64,000 bases of DNA from Halosimplex halophilum (GCF_004698125.1 NZ_ML214297.1:1584881-1648880); one strand, 5' to 3'. Shown: positions 1 to 8,511, counted from the first letter of the stretch. Made by a program: numbers and translations. Notes: generated by a model from the sequence alone, not told the origin.

Positions 1-2371
1 CGCGGCGGACCGCGACAGTGAAGTTGATGTCCGAGCCGCGCTCGCTGAAGTCACCCGTCGCCGCGAACGTGCGGTCCTCGGTGACGTGGGTGTTCAGCGT
101 GGTCAGGAACGGACTCGTGTCCGACTGACTGTTGATGCGGAGGCCGAGCTCCGTGCCCGGGGCGACGTTCGTGTCGCCGCGGATGGTCTGACCGGCCTGG
201 TTGCGGATGACGACCTCGTCGTCCGCGTTGGTGTCGAGCGACGCCTCGGCGACCTCGTACGTCCAGTCGGAGCCGACAGTGCCGGCGCCCTCGCCGCCGA
301 TCTGCGGACCGACCGAGCTGTAGCTCTCGAAGGAGAACGAGGCGTTGTACTCGATACCGTCCTCGAGCTTGTCCTCGTCGACCTCCGCGAGGTCAACAGC
401 GACGTAGTAGGTGTCGTTCTGGTAGTCCGGGAGGACGACCGTGTTGTCAACGTTCAGGTCGAACCGTTCGCGCGGCTGGTTCGGACCGGGGTCCAGCTCG
501 GAGAAGCTGGCGTTGAACAGACCGGTGTCGACCTCACTGAGGAAGGCGCTGGTCGCGTTCGCACCCGTCGTGGTGCGGTTCTGGAAGACGCCTTCCAGAC
601 CGGACGCGCTGATCTGGTGGACGATCATCTCTTCGCTGGCCACCAGGTCGGACTGCGTGAGGTTCCCGTCGATCGGGTCCTCGTTGTTGTCGGTGTTCTC
701 GTCGATGAACGTCAGGTCGACCTGGTCCTTCTTGTCCGAGGGGACGACCCAGACGTTGCTGCTCTCGGTGGAACGGGCGTTGATCGACACTGCGCCGACC
801 GCGTCGGCGTCGACCTCAGTGAAGTTGAAGTTGCCCTTGTTGATGACTTCGGACTGGTCCTCGTTGTTCGCGACGACCGCGAGGTCGTACGACGCGGGGT
901 CGAGGATACCGTTACCCGCGAACTCGAGGCTGGAAGCGTTGGGCGCTTCCGTGTCGTTCTCGAAGACACGGACGGCCTCGACGAAGGAGCCGCTCTCGCC
1001 ACCGAAGTCGGTGACGTTGTCCTCACCCTGCGCGGTGAAGATGTGCTCGCTCTCGCCGGTGCCGGCCATGTAGGTGTTCCACTCGAGGACGACCTCACCG
1101 TCGCCGTCCTCGTCGGCGACCGTCACGTTCGTGACGTAGCCGGTGTCGGCCTTGTCACCGATGGCGACCGTGGCCTGGGCACCCTCCTGGCTGTCGCTCA
1201 GCTGGACGGGGATCTCCACGACGTCACCGCGCTCCTCCTCGAAGACGCCGCCACCGAAGGAGGCGGAGTCAGCCGAGGGGAACTCGTCGACGGAGAACTC
1301 GCCGGCGGTGACCTCGGCGCCGGTCGCGACGTCGGTCACGGTGACCGTGTAGTCACCGGCGTCGAGACTGGTGCCGTAGTTGAACGTCTCCTCGAACTCG
1401 CCGCGGTTGTCGAAGGAGACGCGCTCGTACTCGGTGTCCGGGCCGTCGACCTCGATGGCGACCGGCTCGCCACCGCGGATGGAACTACCCTCGACGGTGA
1501 TCTCCGCGTCCTCGTTGTGCTCGAACAGCGTGCCGTCCTCGTCGAGCGAGGCCGACAGCTGCAGCGAGGTCACGTTGAAGAACTTGCTCGTCTCGGCAGC
1601 ACCAGCGCCCTCGTCGTAGATCAGGCGGTAGGTGGTGCCGGACTCGAGGTCCGCGCTGTCGAAGACGATGGACGTCCCGGCGCCGGTGCTCCCGTCGAGG
1701 AGGATCTCTCCGGTCTCGACGTTACGGAGCAGGATCGGCGTGTCGGGCTGGTCGGCCTTGAAGCGCACGTTCTGACCCTGGTAGACGCGCTGGGCGCTAC
1801 CGCGGTCGCTGTGCGCGCCGTCGGCCTGGTCGAGCTCGCCTGCGGCCGTCTCGACGGTGACGTTCCCGATGGAACGCTCGCCGACGACGTCGGAGCCGTT
1901 CCAGCTACCGATGGCGGTGCCGTTACCGACGTTGACCTTGACCTCGTCGGCCGGGTTGAGGTCGCCCCACAGGCCGTTACCTTCGAGGCGGACGACCTCG
2001 TCGGTCGCGCCCGAGCCGGCGTCGGCCGGGTGGATCACGTCGGAGTTGGCCAGCTGCTCGTCGACTTCGGGCCGAGTGGACTGGTTGTACTCGGTGAAGT
2101 CGTCGGTGCCGGCCTCACGGACGTAGACCGTGAAGTTGCTGGCGTCGAGCGGGTTGCCAGCGTTCGGACCGTTTGCTTTGCGAACGCTACGGTTGAATTC
2201 GACTACGATGTCGCCGTTACCGGTCCCCTCGTCCTCCGTGGCTGCGTCCACGCCGGGGTCGGTATTGGCGGCCGCAGCTGTTCCCGCGAACGCGATGGAG
2301 CCTCCGAACACGGAGACGACCATCAGCATCGTCAGGAACAAGCTGCGAAGCTTGTCGTTGGTTCCTGTCAT
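1..2371 (-). CDS. Major S-layer (cell-surface) glycoprotein, 3' end outside window
   Basis: The first 790 codons are present; the stop lies beyond base 1. The N-terminus (MTGTNDKLRSLF, then a hydrophobic stretch ending FAGTAAAA near residue 34) matches the signal peptide of haloarchaeal surface glycoproteins, so export by Sec is expected. The mature protein is very acidic, beta-rich and carries many N-x-S/T sequons (for example NRS, NFT, NQS, NGS and NVT in the first 160 residues), as expected for the N-glycosylated protein that tiles the haloarchaeal envelope. The usual Thr-rich stalk and PGF-CTERM anchor are not visible and should lie just outside. The ATG at 2369-2371 was chosen because the signal peptide starts there. 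The long upstream leader fits the pattern known for S-layer genes. Family assignment is firm; whether it is the only S-layer protein is unknown. Confidence 0.88.
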   Translation of the reverse strand, partial: MTGTNDKLRSLFLTMLMVVSVFGGSIAFAGTAAAANTDPGVDAATEDEGTGNGDIVVEFNRSVRKANGPNAGNPLDASNFTVYVREAGTDDFTEYNQSTRPEVDEQLANSDVIHPADAGSGATDEVVRLEGNGLWGDLNPADEVKVNVGNGTAIGSWNGSDVVGERSIGNVTVETAAGELDQADGAHSDRGSAQRVYQGQNVRFKADQPDTPILLRNVETGEILLDGSTGAGTSIVFDSADLESGTTYRLIYDEGAGAAETSKFFNVTSLQLSASLDEDGTLFEHNEDAEITVEGSSIRGGEPVAIEVDGPDTEYERVSFDNRGEFEETFNYGTSLDAGDYTVTVTDVATGAEVTAGEFSVDEFPSADSASFGGGVFEEERGDVVEIPVQLSDSQEGAQATVAIGDKADTGYVTNVTVADEDGDGEVVLEWNTYMAGTGESEHIFTAQGEDNVTDFGGESGSFVEAVRVFENDTEAPNASSLEFAGNGILDPASYDLAVVANNEDQSEVINKGNFNFTEVDADAVGAVSINARSTESSNVWVVPSDKKDQVDLTFIDENTDNNEDPIDGNLTQSDLVASEEMIVHQISASGLEGVFQNRTTTGANATSAFLSEVDTGLFNASFSELDPGPNQPRERFDLNVDNTVVLPDYQNDTYYVAVDLAEVDEDKLEDGIEYNASFSFESYSSVGPQIGGEGAGTVGSDWTYEVAEASLDTNADDEVVIRNQAGQTIRGDTNVAPGTELGLRINSQSDTSPFLTTLNTHVTEDRTFAATGDFSERGSDINFTVAVRR

Positions 2372-2513
2372 AGTTTGTTGGATCTTCTGTCAGCGGCCAC
2401 AGCAGCTTTCCGACCACGCGGACACGCGACCATCAGTCGGCCGCGCCGAACCGCCAGTGGTGTACTCAATACTGCAGCCATGGGTAGGGGTACGGTAGGA
2501 ACCACCGGCGGAT

Positions 2514-2521
2514 GTAATAAA
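2514..2521 (-). promoter_or_regulatory. TATA element of the S-layer gene
   Basis: On the minus strand TTTATTAC is centred near 2518, an AT-rich island in GC-rich DNA. Transcription would begin near 2492, giving a leader of about 120 nt before the ATG at 2371. Long leaders are known for haloarchaeal S-layer mRNAs. A second AT-rich element (minus strand CTTAATATACC, 2651-2661) could be an upstream promoter. Confidence 0.6.
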
Positions 2522-2599
2522 TGCTTTGTGGTCATAGCCGAGGGAGGAACGGCCGCCTCCCGCCATAGATCGGCCCGCAGAACCCGTTTGTGACTGTTT

Positions 2600-2618
2600 C
2601 ACGTGCCCTCGGCACGTG
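2600..2618. promoter_or_regulatory. Perfect 19-bp palindrome upstream of the S-layer gene
   Basis: CACGTGCC-ctc-GGCACGTG is a perfect 8-bp inverted repeat with a 3-nt centre, about 80 bp upstream of the S-layer TATA element and just downstream of the alternative element at 2651-2661. No T-tract follows on either strand, which argues against a simple terminator. An operator or a leader hairpin of the longer transcript is more likely. Confidence 0.5.
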
Positions 2619-2738
2619 TCAGACGCCTGTCCCACACGGAGCCGACGATGGGTATATTAAGTACCGAAATCCGGGAGTACGCCGTGCTTACCGCGCCGGT
2701 ACGTGACGTGGTCGGCGCCGCTATCGGCCGACGGATCC

Positions 2739-2801
2739 CTACGACGTGACGATCTCGACCTCGTGGCCGTCCGGGTCCTCCGTGAATGCGTAGTTGTCGT
2801 T
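2739..2801 (-). pseudogene. Remnant: last 20 codons and stop of a VOC protein gene
   Basis: Read on the minus strand this encodes NDNYAFTEDPDGHEVEIVTS followed by TAG. It is almost the same as the C-terminus of the intact neighbour at 2919-3671 (SYAFTKDPDGHEVEIVTS). The nucleotide differences are a few transitions and one in-frame 3-base difference. There is no start codon or upstream domain, so it is an isolated gene tail left by duplication or by replacement of an older allele. It is separated from the intact gene by about 110 bp containing a CTTTTTG tract on the minus strand. Confidence 0.7.
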
Positions 2802-2918
2802 CGCCCACCTTTTTCCCGCTCGGATGTCCTCGCTCGCGCGGCTCGCTCCGGGCACCGCTCGCGGCAAAGAGATGGGGCAAAAAGCGGCCGATCACTCCGT
2901 TCGCGGTCGTACTACGAT

Positions 2919-3671
2919 CTACGACGTGACGATCTCGACCTCGTGACCGTCCGGGTCCTTCGTGAACGCGTAGCTGTTGTCGCAGCTCTCGGGGTCGCGG
3001 TAGTCCTCGGCCTCGCGGGTCATCAGCTGGTCCCACCCCTCCGAGAGGTCGTCGACGCGGACGGCGAGGTGGCCCCAGGCGTCGCCCAGTTCGTACGTGC
3101 GCCCGTCGTAGTTGTAGGTGAGTTCGACGGCCATCGCCTCCTCGGCGGCGTCCTCGGGCTTGACGAAGTAGTTGGCGAAGCTGTCGGCCTCCCAGCGGCC
3201 GGTGTGTTCGTACTCGAACTTCCGGGTCCACCACCCGAGGTGTTCGTCGGCGTCCTCGACGCGGATCATCGTGTGGTCGATGCTCCAGCGGGCGCCGAAG
3301 TCGCGCTCGACGATCTCGATCTCGTGGCCGTCCGGGTCCTTCACGAAGGCGTAGCCGGGGTTGTCCTCCGGGCGGCGGTAGTCCTCGACGCCCTCGTCCA
3401 TCAGCTCGTAGTAGGCGTCGTTCACGTCCTCGACGCGGACGGCGATGTGGCCCCAGCCGTCGCCCATCGTGTACGAGCGGCCGTCGTGGTTGTAGGTGAG
3501 TTCCAGCAGCGCGCCCTCCTCGTGGACGTCCTCGGGGCCGAGGAAGACGTTGGTGAACGTGTCGGCCTCCCAGCGGCCCTTCTCCTCGTAGTCGAGGTGT
3601 GTGGTGTACCAGTCGAGCGACTCGTCGAGGTCTTCGACGCGCATCATCGTGTGGTCGAGCGTTCCGTCCAT
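2919..3671 (-). CDS. VOC (glyoxalase/dioxygenase-fold) protein with two repeats
   Basis: 250 residues made of two homologous halves (about 1-125 and 128-250). Each begins with HTM(M/I)RVED, passes through WGH(I/L)AVRV(E/D)D and ends in (V/T)KDPDGHE(I/V)EIV. These are the betaalpha-betabetabeta modules of the vicinal-oxygen-chelate superfamily; the paired His and Glu (HT, GHE) are the usual metal ligands, so a metal site should form between the halves. Relatives include lactoylglutathione lyase and extradiol dioxygenases, but the substrate cannot be told from sequence and haloarchaea generally lack glutathione. The ATG at 3671 begins exactly at the first module. A tail-only copy lies downstream. 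Confidence 0.85.
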   Translation of the reverse strand: MDGTLDHTMMRVEDLDESLDWYTTHLDYEEKGRWEADTFTNVFLGPEDVHEEGALLELTYNHDGRSYTMGDGWGHIAVRVEDVNDAYYELMDEGVEDYRRPEDNPGYAFVKDPDGHEIEIVERDFGARWSIDHTMIRVEDADEHLGWWTRKFEYEHTGRWEADSFANYFVKPEDAAEEAMAVELTYNYDGRTYELGDAWGHLAVRVDDLSEGWDQLMTREAEDYRDPESCDNSYAFTKDPDGHEVEIVTS

Positions 3672-3719
3672 GGGCGAAAACTGGGTAGCCAGTTCGAAAA
3701 GGATACCGGACCCGGAACG

Positions 3720-4178
3720 TCAGGGCCGACTCGTCCACGCCGCCAGCGCGAGGAAGGCGGCCCCGAGCGGGTAGGCGACCGTCCGCAGTCGCGGCGACGA
3801 GAACCCGACCGCGGCGTAGCACACGTCGAACGCCGCCAGCGCGAACAGCCCCGCGGTGACGCGGCGGTCCTCCCGGTCGATCCGGGCGAGCGCGGCGCTG
3901 GCGACACCCGTCCCGTACAGGAGCGACGCCGTCGGCCAGGCCAGCAGGGCGGTCGGGACCTCGCGCGTGTACACGAAGACGTAGTGGTAGACCGACGTGA
4001 CCGCACCCGTCCCGGGGGCGACCAGCGCGAGCGAGTGGACGAGGCTGACGCCGCCCTCGTAGGGGATCACGAGCCACGGGACGAGCCCGGCGACGAGGAC
4101 GGCGAGCCCGCGGCGGTACCGGACGAGCGCGCGCCGGTGCCGGGCGAACGGTGCGAGGACCCCCGTTCGTTCGGTCAT
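3720..4178 (-). CDS. Conserved haloarchaeal membrane protein, unknown function
   Basis: 152 residues. Starts MTERTGVLAPF, with a basic N-terminus (RHRRALVRYRR) followed by about four predicted membrane segments (near 27-42, 46-68, 72-92 and 100-147). The start ATG overlaps the stop of the upstream DRG GTPase by four bases (ATGA, 4175-4178), so the two are translationally coupled and co-transcribed. I recognise no catalytic motif. It resembles small membrane proteins found beside housekeeping genes in many haloarchaea; no function is proposed. Confidence 0.8.
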   Translation of the reverse strand: MTERTGVLAPFARHRRALVRYRRGLAVLVAGLVPWLVIPYEGGVSLVHSLALVAPGTGAVTSVYHYVFVYTREVPTALLAWPTASLLYGTGVASAALARIDREDRRVTAGLFALAAFDVCYAAVGFSSPRLRTVAYPLGAAFLALAAWTSRP

Positions 4179-5284
4179 CGCGTGGTGAGGATACGGAGCA
4201 CGTCCTCGTCGGCGAGTTCGTGGTCCTTGCCGACCTGCTGGTCGTCGTGTTTGGCGCTCGGGCCGGAGACGCGGGCGAAGCGGAACCGCTCCTCGAACTC
4301 CCCGCCGAGCTTCTCGCAGGCGTCCTCGATGGTGTCGCCCTCCCGGAGGATGAGCGGCTCCTCGTAGTCGACCCCCCGGCCGGGCTTGTCCATGTAGATC
4401 CGGATGAGTCCCAGCTCCTCCCAGATCGCTTCCTTGAGCGCGTCGAGACCCTTCCCCTCCTCGGCGCTGATGAAGATCGCCTCCTCGGGGTCGATGTCGT
4501 GGTCGCGCAGCTGCTCGTGGACGGTGTCGAGGTAGTCGGGTTCGATGAGGTCGGCCTTGTTGACGGTGACCAGGGAGGGGAGGTACTCGCGGTTGTCCAG
4601 CACGCCGTCGAGCAGGCGGTCGATGTCGACCTGCTCGCCGATGTTCACGTTGGCGTTGACGTACCCGCGCTCGCGCAGGACGCTCTTGATCGTCTGCTCG
4701 TCGAGATCGAGGTCGACGCTGGAGGTGACGCTGATCCCGTCTTTGTGCTTCTTGCGGATGGTGACGTTGGGGGGCTCGGTGTCGAGGCGGACCTTGTTGT
4801 TGTACAGCTCCTCGTAGAGGCGCTGGTACTGGTCGATCTCGAACACCGAGAGGACGAACACGACGAGGTCGGCGGTCCGGACGACCGAGAGGACCGCCTG
4901 GCCGCCGCCGCGCCCGTCGGCGGCGCCCTCGATGAGCCCGGGCACGTCGAGGATCTGGATGTTCGCGCCGTTGTACTTGAGCATCCCCGGGTTCACGTCG
5001 AGCGTGGTGAACTCGTAGGAGCCGACCTCGCTCTCGGCGTTGGTCATCGCGTTCAGCAGCGTCGACTTGCCGACGCTGGGGAAGCCGACCAGCGCGACGG
5101 TGGCGTCGCCGGTCTTCTCGACGGCGTAGCCCCCGCCGCCGCCGGCGGAGGTCTGGTTCTCGAGCTTCTCCTTTTTCTCCGCGAGCTTGGCCTTCAGCCG
5201 GCCGATGTGCTCCTCGGTCGACTTGTTGTAGGGCGTCTCGGCGATCTCCTCCTCGATCTCGCGGATCTCCTCTTCGAGCCCCAT
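4175..5284 (-). CDS. drg: DRG/Obg-family GTP-binding protein with TGS domain
   Basis: 369 residues. An N-terminal helical segment (1-45, EEEIREIEEEI and Lys/Glu-rich) precedes a G domain: P-loop GFPSVGKST at 67-75, switch II DVPGL at 113-117, and NKADLIE for guanine recognition. The C-terminal 80 residues (IRIYMDKPGRG onward) form a TGS domain ending in DHELADEDVLRI. This is the full archaeal DRG architecture; eukaryotic and archaeal DRGs act on ribosomes and polyamine-dependent translation. A TATA-like CCTTTTTCGG centred near 5313 puts the transcript start about 2-3 nt before the ATG at 5284, i.e. leaderless. Overlaps the next gene by ATGA. Confidence 0.93.
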   Translation of the reverse strand: MGLEEEIREIEEEIAETPYNKSTEEHIGRLKAKLAEKKEKLENQTSAGGGGGYAVEKTGDATVALVGFPSVGKSTLLNAMTNAESEVGSYEFTTLDVNPGMLKYNGANIQILDVPGLIEGAADGRGGGQAVLSVVRTADLVVFVLSVFEIDQYQRLYEELYNNKVRLDTEPPNVTIRKKHKDGISVTSSVDLDLDEQTIKSVLRERGYVNANVNIGEQVDIDRLLDGVLDNREYLPSLVTVNKADLIEPDYLDTVHEQLRDHDIDPEEAIFISAEEGKGLDALKEAIWEELGLIRIYMDKPGRGVDYEEPLILREGDTIEDACEKLGGEFEERFRFARVSGPSAKHDDQQVGKDHELADEDVLRILTTR

Positions 5285-5454
5285 TACCTGTGGGTCGGCA
5301 ACCGGTACCGAAAAAGGTGTTCCTCCGCCCCGGTGCCGACCGGGCGGCGACGCGCGGGCCGAACCGCCAGTCCCCTGTCACGGATAAATGTTCACGGTCC
5401 GGAATGAATCGTGTTTCGACACACTAATACCGCGAGCGTCGAACAACATCGATC

Positions 5455-5655
5455 ATGTCCGAACCGGCCCGACTCCGTGACAGTACGGAGATCCTCCTGC
5501 CAGCGGACGCCATCGAGGGGGTCCGCGAGGACCTCGAACGGCAGTTCACCGTCACCATCCGCCGGGAGGAGTGCCGGGTGCGGATCATCGGCAGTCCGGT
5601 CGAGATAAAGAGCGCCAGCGACTTCCTCGCGCGCAACGGCATCTCCGTCGCCTGA
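5455..5655 (+). CDS. Small conserved haloarchaeal protein (VNG_1110C-like)
   Basis: 66 residues, acidic, with no membrane segment or metal motif. The pattern of a beta strand, helix, then strands around VRIIGSPVEIK is reminiscent of a minimal KH or ACT-type fold, but this is only an impression. I recall a single-domain family of this length in most haloarchaea under the locus-derived name VNG_1110C; function unknown. The TATA-like ACTAATACC at 5423-5431 predicts initiation at about 5453, giving a leaderless mRNA starting at the ATG at 5455. Divergent from the DRG gene. Confidence 0.72.
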   Translation: MSEPARLRDSTEILLPADAIEGVREDLERQFTVTIRREECRVRIIGSPVEIKSASDFLARNGISVA

Positions 5656-5711
5656 CGGCGACGCCGGCACAGCAGCGGTCGATTCTCGACGGGCCCGGAT
5701 CCTCGCCGGAA

Positions 5712-6569
5712 CTACGCCGACCCGCGAGCGGACGGGCCCGAGCGGATCGCCTCGGCGAGCAGCGGCCGCATCAGCCCGACGAGGGGGGCCCGTTCGTCGT
5801 CGGTCCAGACGGCGCTGTGGCGGTCGACCCCCGGGAGATCGGTCTCCAGGTCGGAGCTGACGATCAGCTCGCGGCCGTCGGCCATGAGGATCGAGCTGAT
5901 CTCGCCGGCGCGGATCGGGTAGTCCTCCCACCAGGTCCAGGTCTCGACGACGGCGGCGTCGGGCGCGGCGTCGGCGACGGCCGCGCGGATGTCGGGGCTC
6001 GGCGAGCCCACGGTGATATCGACGCCGCGGTCTGTCGCCTCGGCTAGCGCCGCGCGGACCTCCTCGGTCAGCAGGCTCTCGACGGCGACGACGACGAGCA
6101 GTTCCTCGGCGGCGTCGTCGGCGAGCGCGGCGAGTCGGTCGCTGACGGCGTCGTCGCCCTCGACGACCCAGACGCCGGCCCGCTCCTCGCGGGGTTCGGG
6201 CGACTGGAGCCGCGGGAGCAGCCCCTCCAGGCGGTCGAGACGCTCGCCGTACTCGCGGCGGATGGTCTCGACGGCGTCGCGCGGTTCGGGCGCGCGAAAG
6301 CGGCGCGGCTGTGCGTCCTGTACGTCGGCGAGTCCGCGCTCGGCCAGCGACTCGACGCTGTCGTACACCCGGGGGCGGGGCACCTCGGCCACCTCGGCGA
6401 TCTCGCGGGCGGTGCCGTGGCCGATCCGGGTCAGCGCGACGAAACACTTCGCCTCGTAGCTCGTCAGCCCGAACGTCTCCAGCAGCGACGCGGTCTCGGC
6501 GACCAGGTCGTCTTCGTCGGGACCGACGGCGGACTCGTCGTTGGACATGCGGGTTCTCTCAGAGGACAT
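5712..6569 (-). CDS. TrmB-family transcriptional regulator
   Basis: 285 residues. An N-terminal winged helix (about 28-95) contains the TrmB signature: LLETFGLTSYEAKCFVALT, then AREIAEVAEVPRPRVYDSVESL as the recognition helix. The C-terminal half (about 130-280) resembles the PLD-like sensor domain of TrmB proteins, which in other archaea bind sugars or other metabolites. Two starts are possible: ATG at 6569 or ATG at 6548 (MSNDES). The TATA element TTATAC centred at about 6586 predicts initiation near 6560, which favours 6548. It sits upstream of the pentose cluster on the opposite strand, so control of that cluster is possible but unproven. Confidence 0.88.
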   Translation of the reverse strand: MSSERTRMSNDESAVGPDEDDLVAETASLLETFGLTSYEAKCFVALTRIGHGTAREIAEVAEVPRPRVYDSVESLAERGLADVQDAQPRRFRAPEPRDAVETIRREYGERLDRLEGLLPRLQSPEPREERAGVWVVEGDDAVSDRLAALADDAAEELLVVVAVESLLTEEVRAALAEATDRGVDITVGSPSPDIRAAVADAAPDAAVVETWTWWEDYPIRAGEISSILMADGRELIVSSDLETDLPGVDRHSAVWTDDERAPLVGLMRPLLAEAIRSGPSARGSA

Positions 6570-6691
6570 TGCGCGGTCGAGGGTATAACGGTGGTCGTTC
6601 GCGACGCCGCGCTGCGGGCCGCCTCCCGGTCGGCGGACGGCCAGGACATCGAGCGGCGTCGGGTCGGGCGCCTGTCGGCACGGTCGTCACC

Positions 6692-7681
6692 TCAGGCGAC
6701 CTGGTCGTCGGCGTCGAGCAGTTCCGTGTAGCGGTCGCGGATGGTCACCGCCGACACGTCGGCGGCGTCGGCGACCTCGTGCTGGGTCACGTCGACGTTG
6801 GTGAGCCGGCCGGCCGCGTAGATGGCCGCCGCGGCGAGGCCGACCGGGTTCTTCCCGGAGTGGACCGCCTCGCGCTTGCCGGCCGCCAGCAGTTCGACCG
6901 CCCGCTGTTTGGTCTCCTCGGGCAGATCCAGGTCCGAGACCAGCCGCGGGACGTACTGCTCGGGGTCGGTCGGCTCCATCGCGAGTTCGAGCTCGCGGGC
7001 GATGTACCTGTACGCGCGCGCGAACTCCTTGCGGTCGACGCGACTCACCGTTTCGAGTTCGTCGAGCGTGCGCGGGACGCCGGCCTGGCGGGCGCCGGCG
7101 TACAGCGACCCGGTGGCCATCGCCTCGATGGACCGGCCGGGGATGAGTTCCTCGTCGAGCGCCCGGCGGTAGATGACGCTGGCCGTCTCGCGGGCGTCCT
7201 TCGGGATGCCCAGCGCGCTCGCCATGCGGTCGATCTCGCCCAGCGCCTGCTTGAGATTGCGGTCCTGGGCGCTCTGGGAGCGGAACCGCTCGTCCCAGGT
7301 GCGCAGCCGGGACATCTGCTCGCGCTTCTTCGCCGAGAGGGTCTGGCCGTGGGCGTCCTTGTTCTGCCAGTCGATGACCGACGACAGCCCCTTGTCGTGG
7401 AGCATCTCGGTCGTCGGCGAGCCGACGCGGCTCTTCTCGGCCTTGTCGCGGGCGTCGAACGACCGCCACTCCGGCCCGCGGTCGACGACGTCCTCCTCCA
7501 GCACGACGCCGCACTCCTGGCAGACCGTCTCGCCCCGCTTCTCGTCGGTGACCCCCGACGCGCCGCACTCCGGGCACTCGTCGCGCTCGCGCCCCGACTC
7601 GGTCTCCGCGCCGGTCTCCTCGTCCGTGCGTTCGACGGGCTGGACGTGACGGCCCGTGACTCGCTGGTTCGTGCTTGTCAT
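6692..7681 (-). CDS. tfb: Transcription initiation factor IIB (TFB)
   Basis: 329 residues. After a 30-residue acidic leader comes a zinc ribbon with C36-x2-C39 and C54-x2-C57, then the B-reader/linker (RSFDARDKAEKSRVGSPTTEML), then two cyclin-like repeats (about 125-215 and 220-318). The second repeat contains the DNA-contacting segment DVTQHEVADAADVSAVTIRDRY that reads the BRE next to the TATA box. Haloarchaea carry several TFBs; this one is full-length. The promoter is AT-rich (ACTATTTACG on the minus strand around 7749-7758), giving a leader near 45 nt. It is divergent from rpl11. Confidence 0.95.
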   Translation of the reverse strand: MTSTNQRVTGRHVQPVERTDEETGAETESGRERDECPECGASGVTDEKRGETVCQECGVVLEEDVVDRGPEWRSFDARDKAEKSRVGSPTTEMLHDKGLSSVIDWQNKDAHGQTLSAKKREQMSRLRTWDERFRSQSAQDRNLKQALGEIDRMASALGIPKDARETASVIYRRALDEELIPGRSIEAMATGSLYAGARQAGVPRTLDELETVSRVDRKEFARAYRYIARELELAMEPTDPEQYVPRLVSDLDLPEETKQRAVELLAAGKREAVHSGKNPVGLAAAAIYAAGRLTNVDVTQHEVADAADVSAVTIRDRYTELLDADDQVA

Positions 7682-7976
7682 TGTGTCTCCGGGCCGACGG
7701 CGTGTCGCCGCCGACCCGTGGTTCGCACCCGATCCTTTGTACTACTGACGTAAATAGTTACTGTTGAGTTGTTATGGTAGTAGTTACAGCATGGGGCGGG
7801 CCGCTATCACGGGATCTCGGGCGGTCGACGGGGGCGGGCTCGGATCCGGTTCGGGGTCGACACTGGACCGACGTTGTGGGGGCGTGGGCTTGGGTACCGT
7901 ACCCAACATGTGTCGTCCCCGCACGCGTCGTCCGGGAAAAGCAATTCTTAAACCCGCCCCGCCGGTTTCGTCGTGT
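7682..7976. promoter_or_regulatory. Divergent promoter region, tfb and rpl11
   Basis: The region carries the TFB promoter (TATA near 7753, minus strand) and the rpl11 TATA element TTCTTAAAC at 7945-7953. The latter puts initiation near 7974, so the rpl11 mRNA is essentially leaderless. A 50-bp AT-rich patch (7738-7788) contains repeated AGTTAC and TACTAC/GTAGTA motifs that could be operator half-sites for tfb. No gene lies in the region. Confidence 0.6.
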
Positions 7977-8465
7977 ATGGCTGGAACTATCGAAGTGCTC
8001 GTCCCGGGCGGGCAGGCCGACCCCGGTCCGCCGCTGGGCCCGGAGCTGGGCCCGACACCCGTGGACGTGCAGGCAGTCGTCCAGGAGATCAACGACCAGA
8101 CCGAGGCCTTCGACGGCACCGAGGTCCCCGTCACCGTCGAGTACGACGACGACGGGAGCTTCGAGATCGAGGTCGGCGTCCCGCCGACGGCCGAGCTCAT
8201 CAAAGACGAGGCCGGCTTCGAGACGGGCAGCGGCGAACCCCAGGAGACCTTCGTCGCCGATCTCTCGGTCGATCAGGTCAAGCAGATCGCCGAGCAGAAA
8301 CACCCCGACCTGCTCGCCTACGACCTGAAGAACGCCGCGAAGGAGGTCGTCGGCACCTGCACCTCGCTGGGCGTCACCATCGAGGGCAACGACCCCCGCG
8401 AGTTCAAGGAGCGCATCGACGACGGCGAGTACGACGACGTATTTGCCGAGGAAGCGGCGGCGTAA
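7977..8465 (+). CDS. rpl11: 50S ribosomal protein L11
   Basis: 162 residues. The ATG at 7977 starts MAGTIEVLVPGGQADPGPPL, the conserved L11 N-terminus that binds thiostrepton-class drugs and the GTPase centre. The C-terminal RNA-binding domain (about 75-145) carries KQIAEQKHPDLLAYDLKNA and GTCTSLGV, which contact the 23S GTPase-associated region. A longer reading frame upstream is rejected because the extra sequence is not L11-like and the TATA element fits initiation at 7977. L11 anchors the stalk made by the P0/P1 genes 6 kb downstream. A degenerate copy of its last nine codons follows at 8512-8538. Confidence 0.97.
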   Translation: MAGTIEVLVPGGQADPGPPLGPELGPTPVDVQAVVQEINDQTEAFDGTEVPVTVEYDDDGSFEIEVGVPPTAELIKDEAGFETGSGEPQETFVADLSVDQVKQIAEQKHPDLLAYDLKNAAKEVVGTCTSLGVTIEGNDPREFKERIDDGEYDDVFAEEAAA

Positions 8466-8472
8466 GCCGGCG

Positions 8473-8509
8473 CTGACGACGCGAAGGGTCGTCAGAGCAA
8501 ACTCTGACG
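8473..8509 (+). promoter_or_regulatory. Two mutually exclusive hairpins between rpl11 and deoC
   Basis: Hairpin A pairs CTGACGAC (8473-8480) with GTCGTCAG (8488-8495). Hairpin B pairs CGTCAGAG (8490-8497) with CTCTGACG (8502-8509). The 3' arm of A and the 5' arm of B share 8490-8495, so only one can form at a time. No oligo-T follows, so a bacterial-type terminator is unlikely; a processing or attenuation role, or an old repeat, is possible. A related imperfect hairpin (CGTCAGCGC...GCTCTGACG) occurs at 21546-21565. Confidence 0.5.
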
Positions 8510-8511
8510 GA

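Larger units (their letters stand above)
2372..2738. other. Intergenic region upstream of the S-layer gene
   Basis: No gene was recognised here. The region holds the S-layer TATA element, a second AT-rich TATA-like element at 2651-2661 and the 19-bp palindrome at 2600-2618. A highly expressed gene such as an S-layer gene is a plausible reason for this much regulatory DNA. Confidence 0.5.

Noticed and set aside
86..2593. Long open frame on the plus strand opposite the S-layer gene
   Set aside because: It is antisense to a clear S-layer gene, and its translation (Val/Asp/Leu/Gly-rich, no motifs) is typical of GC-rich shadow frames. Several similar antisense frames in this window are rejected for the same reason.
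7764..7976. N-terminal extension of L11 by 71 codons
   Set aside because: The added residues do not look like L11, and the TATA element at 7945-7953 fits initiation at 7977.
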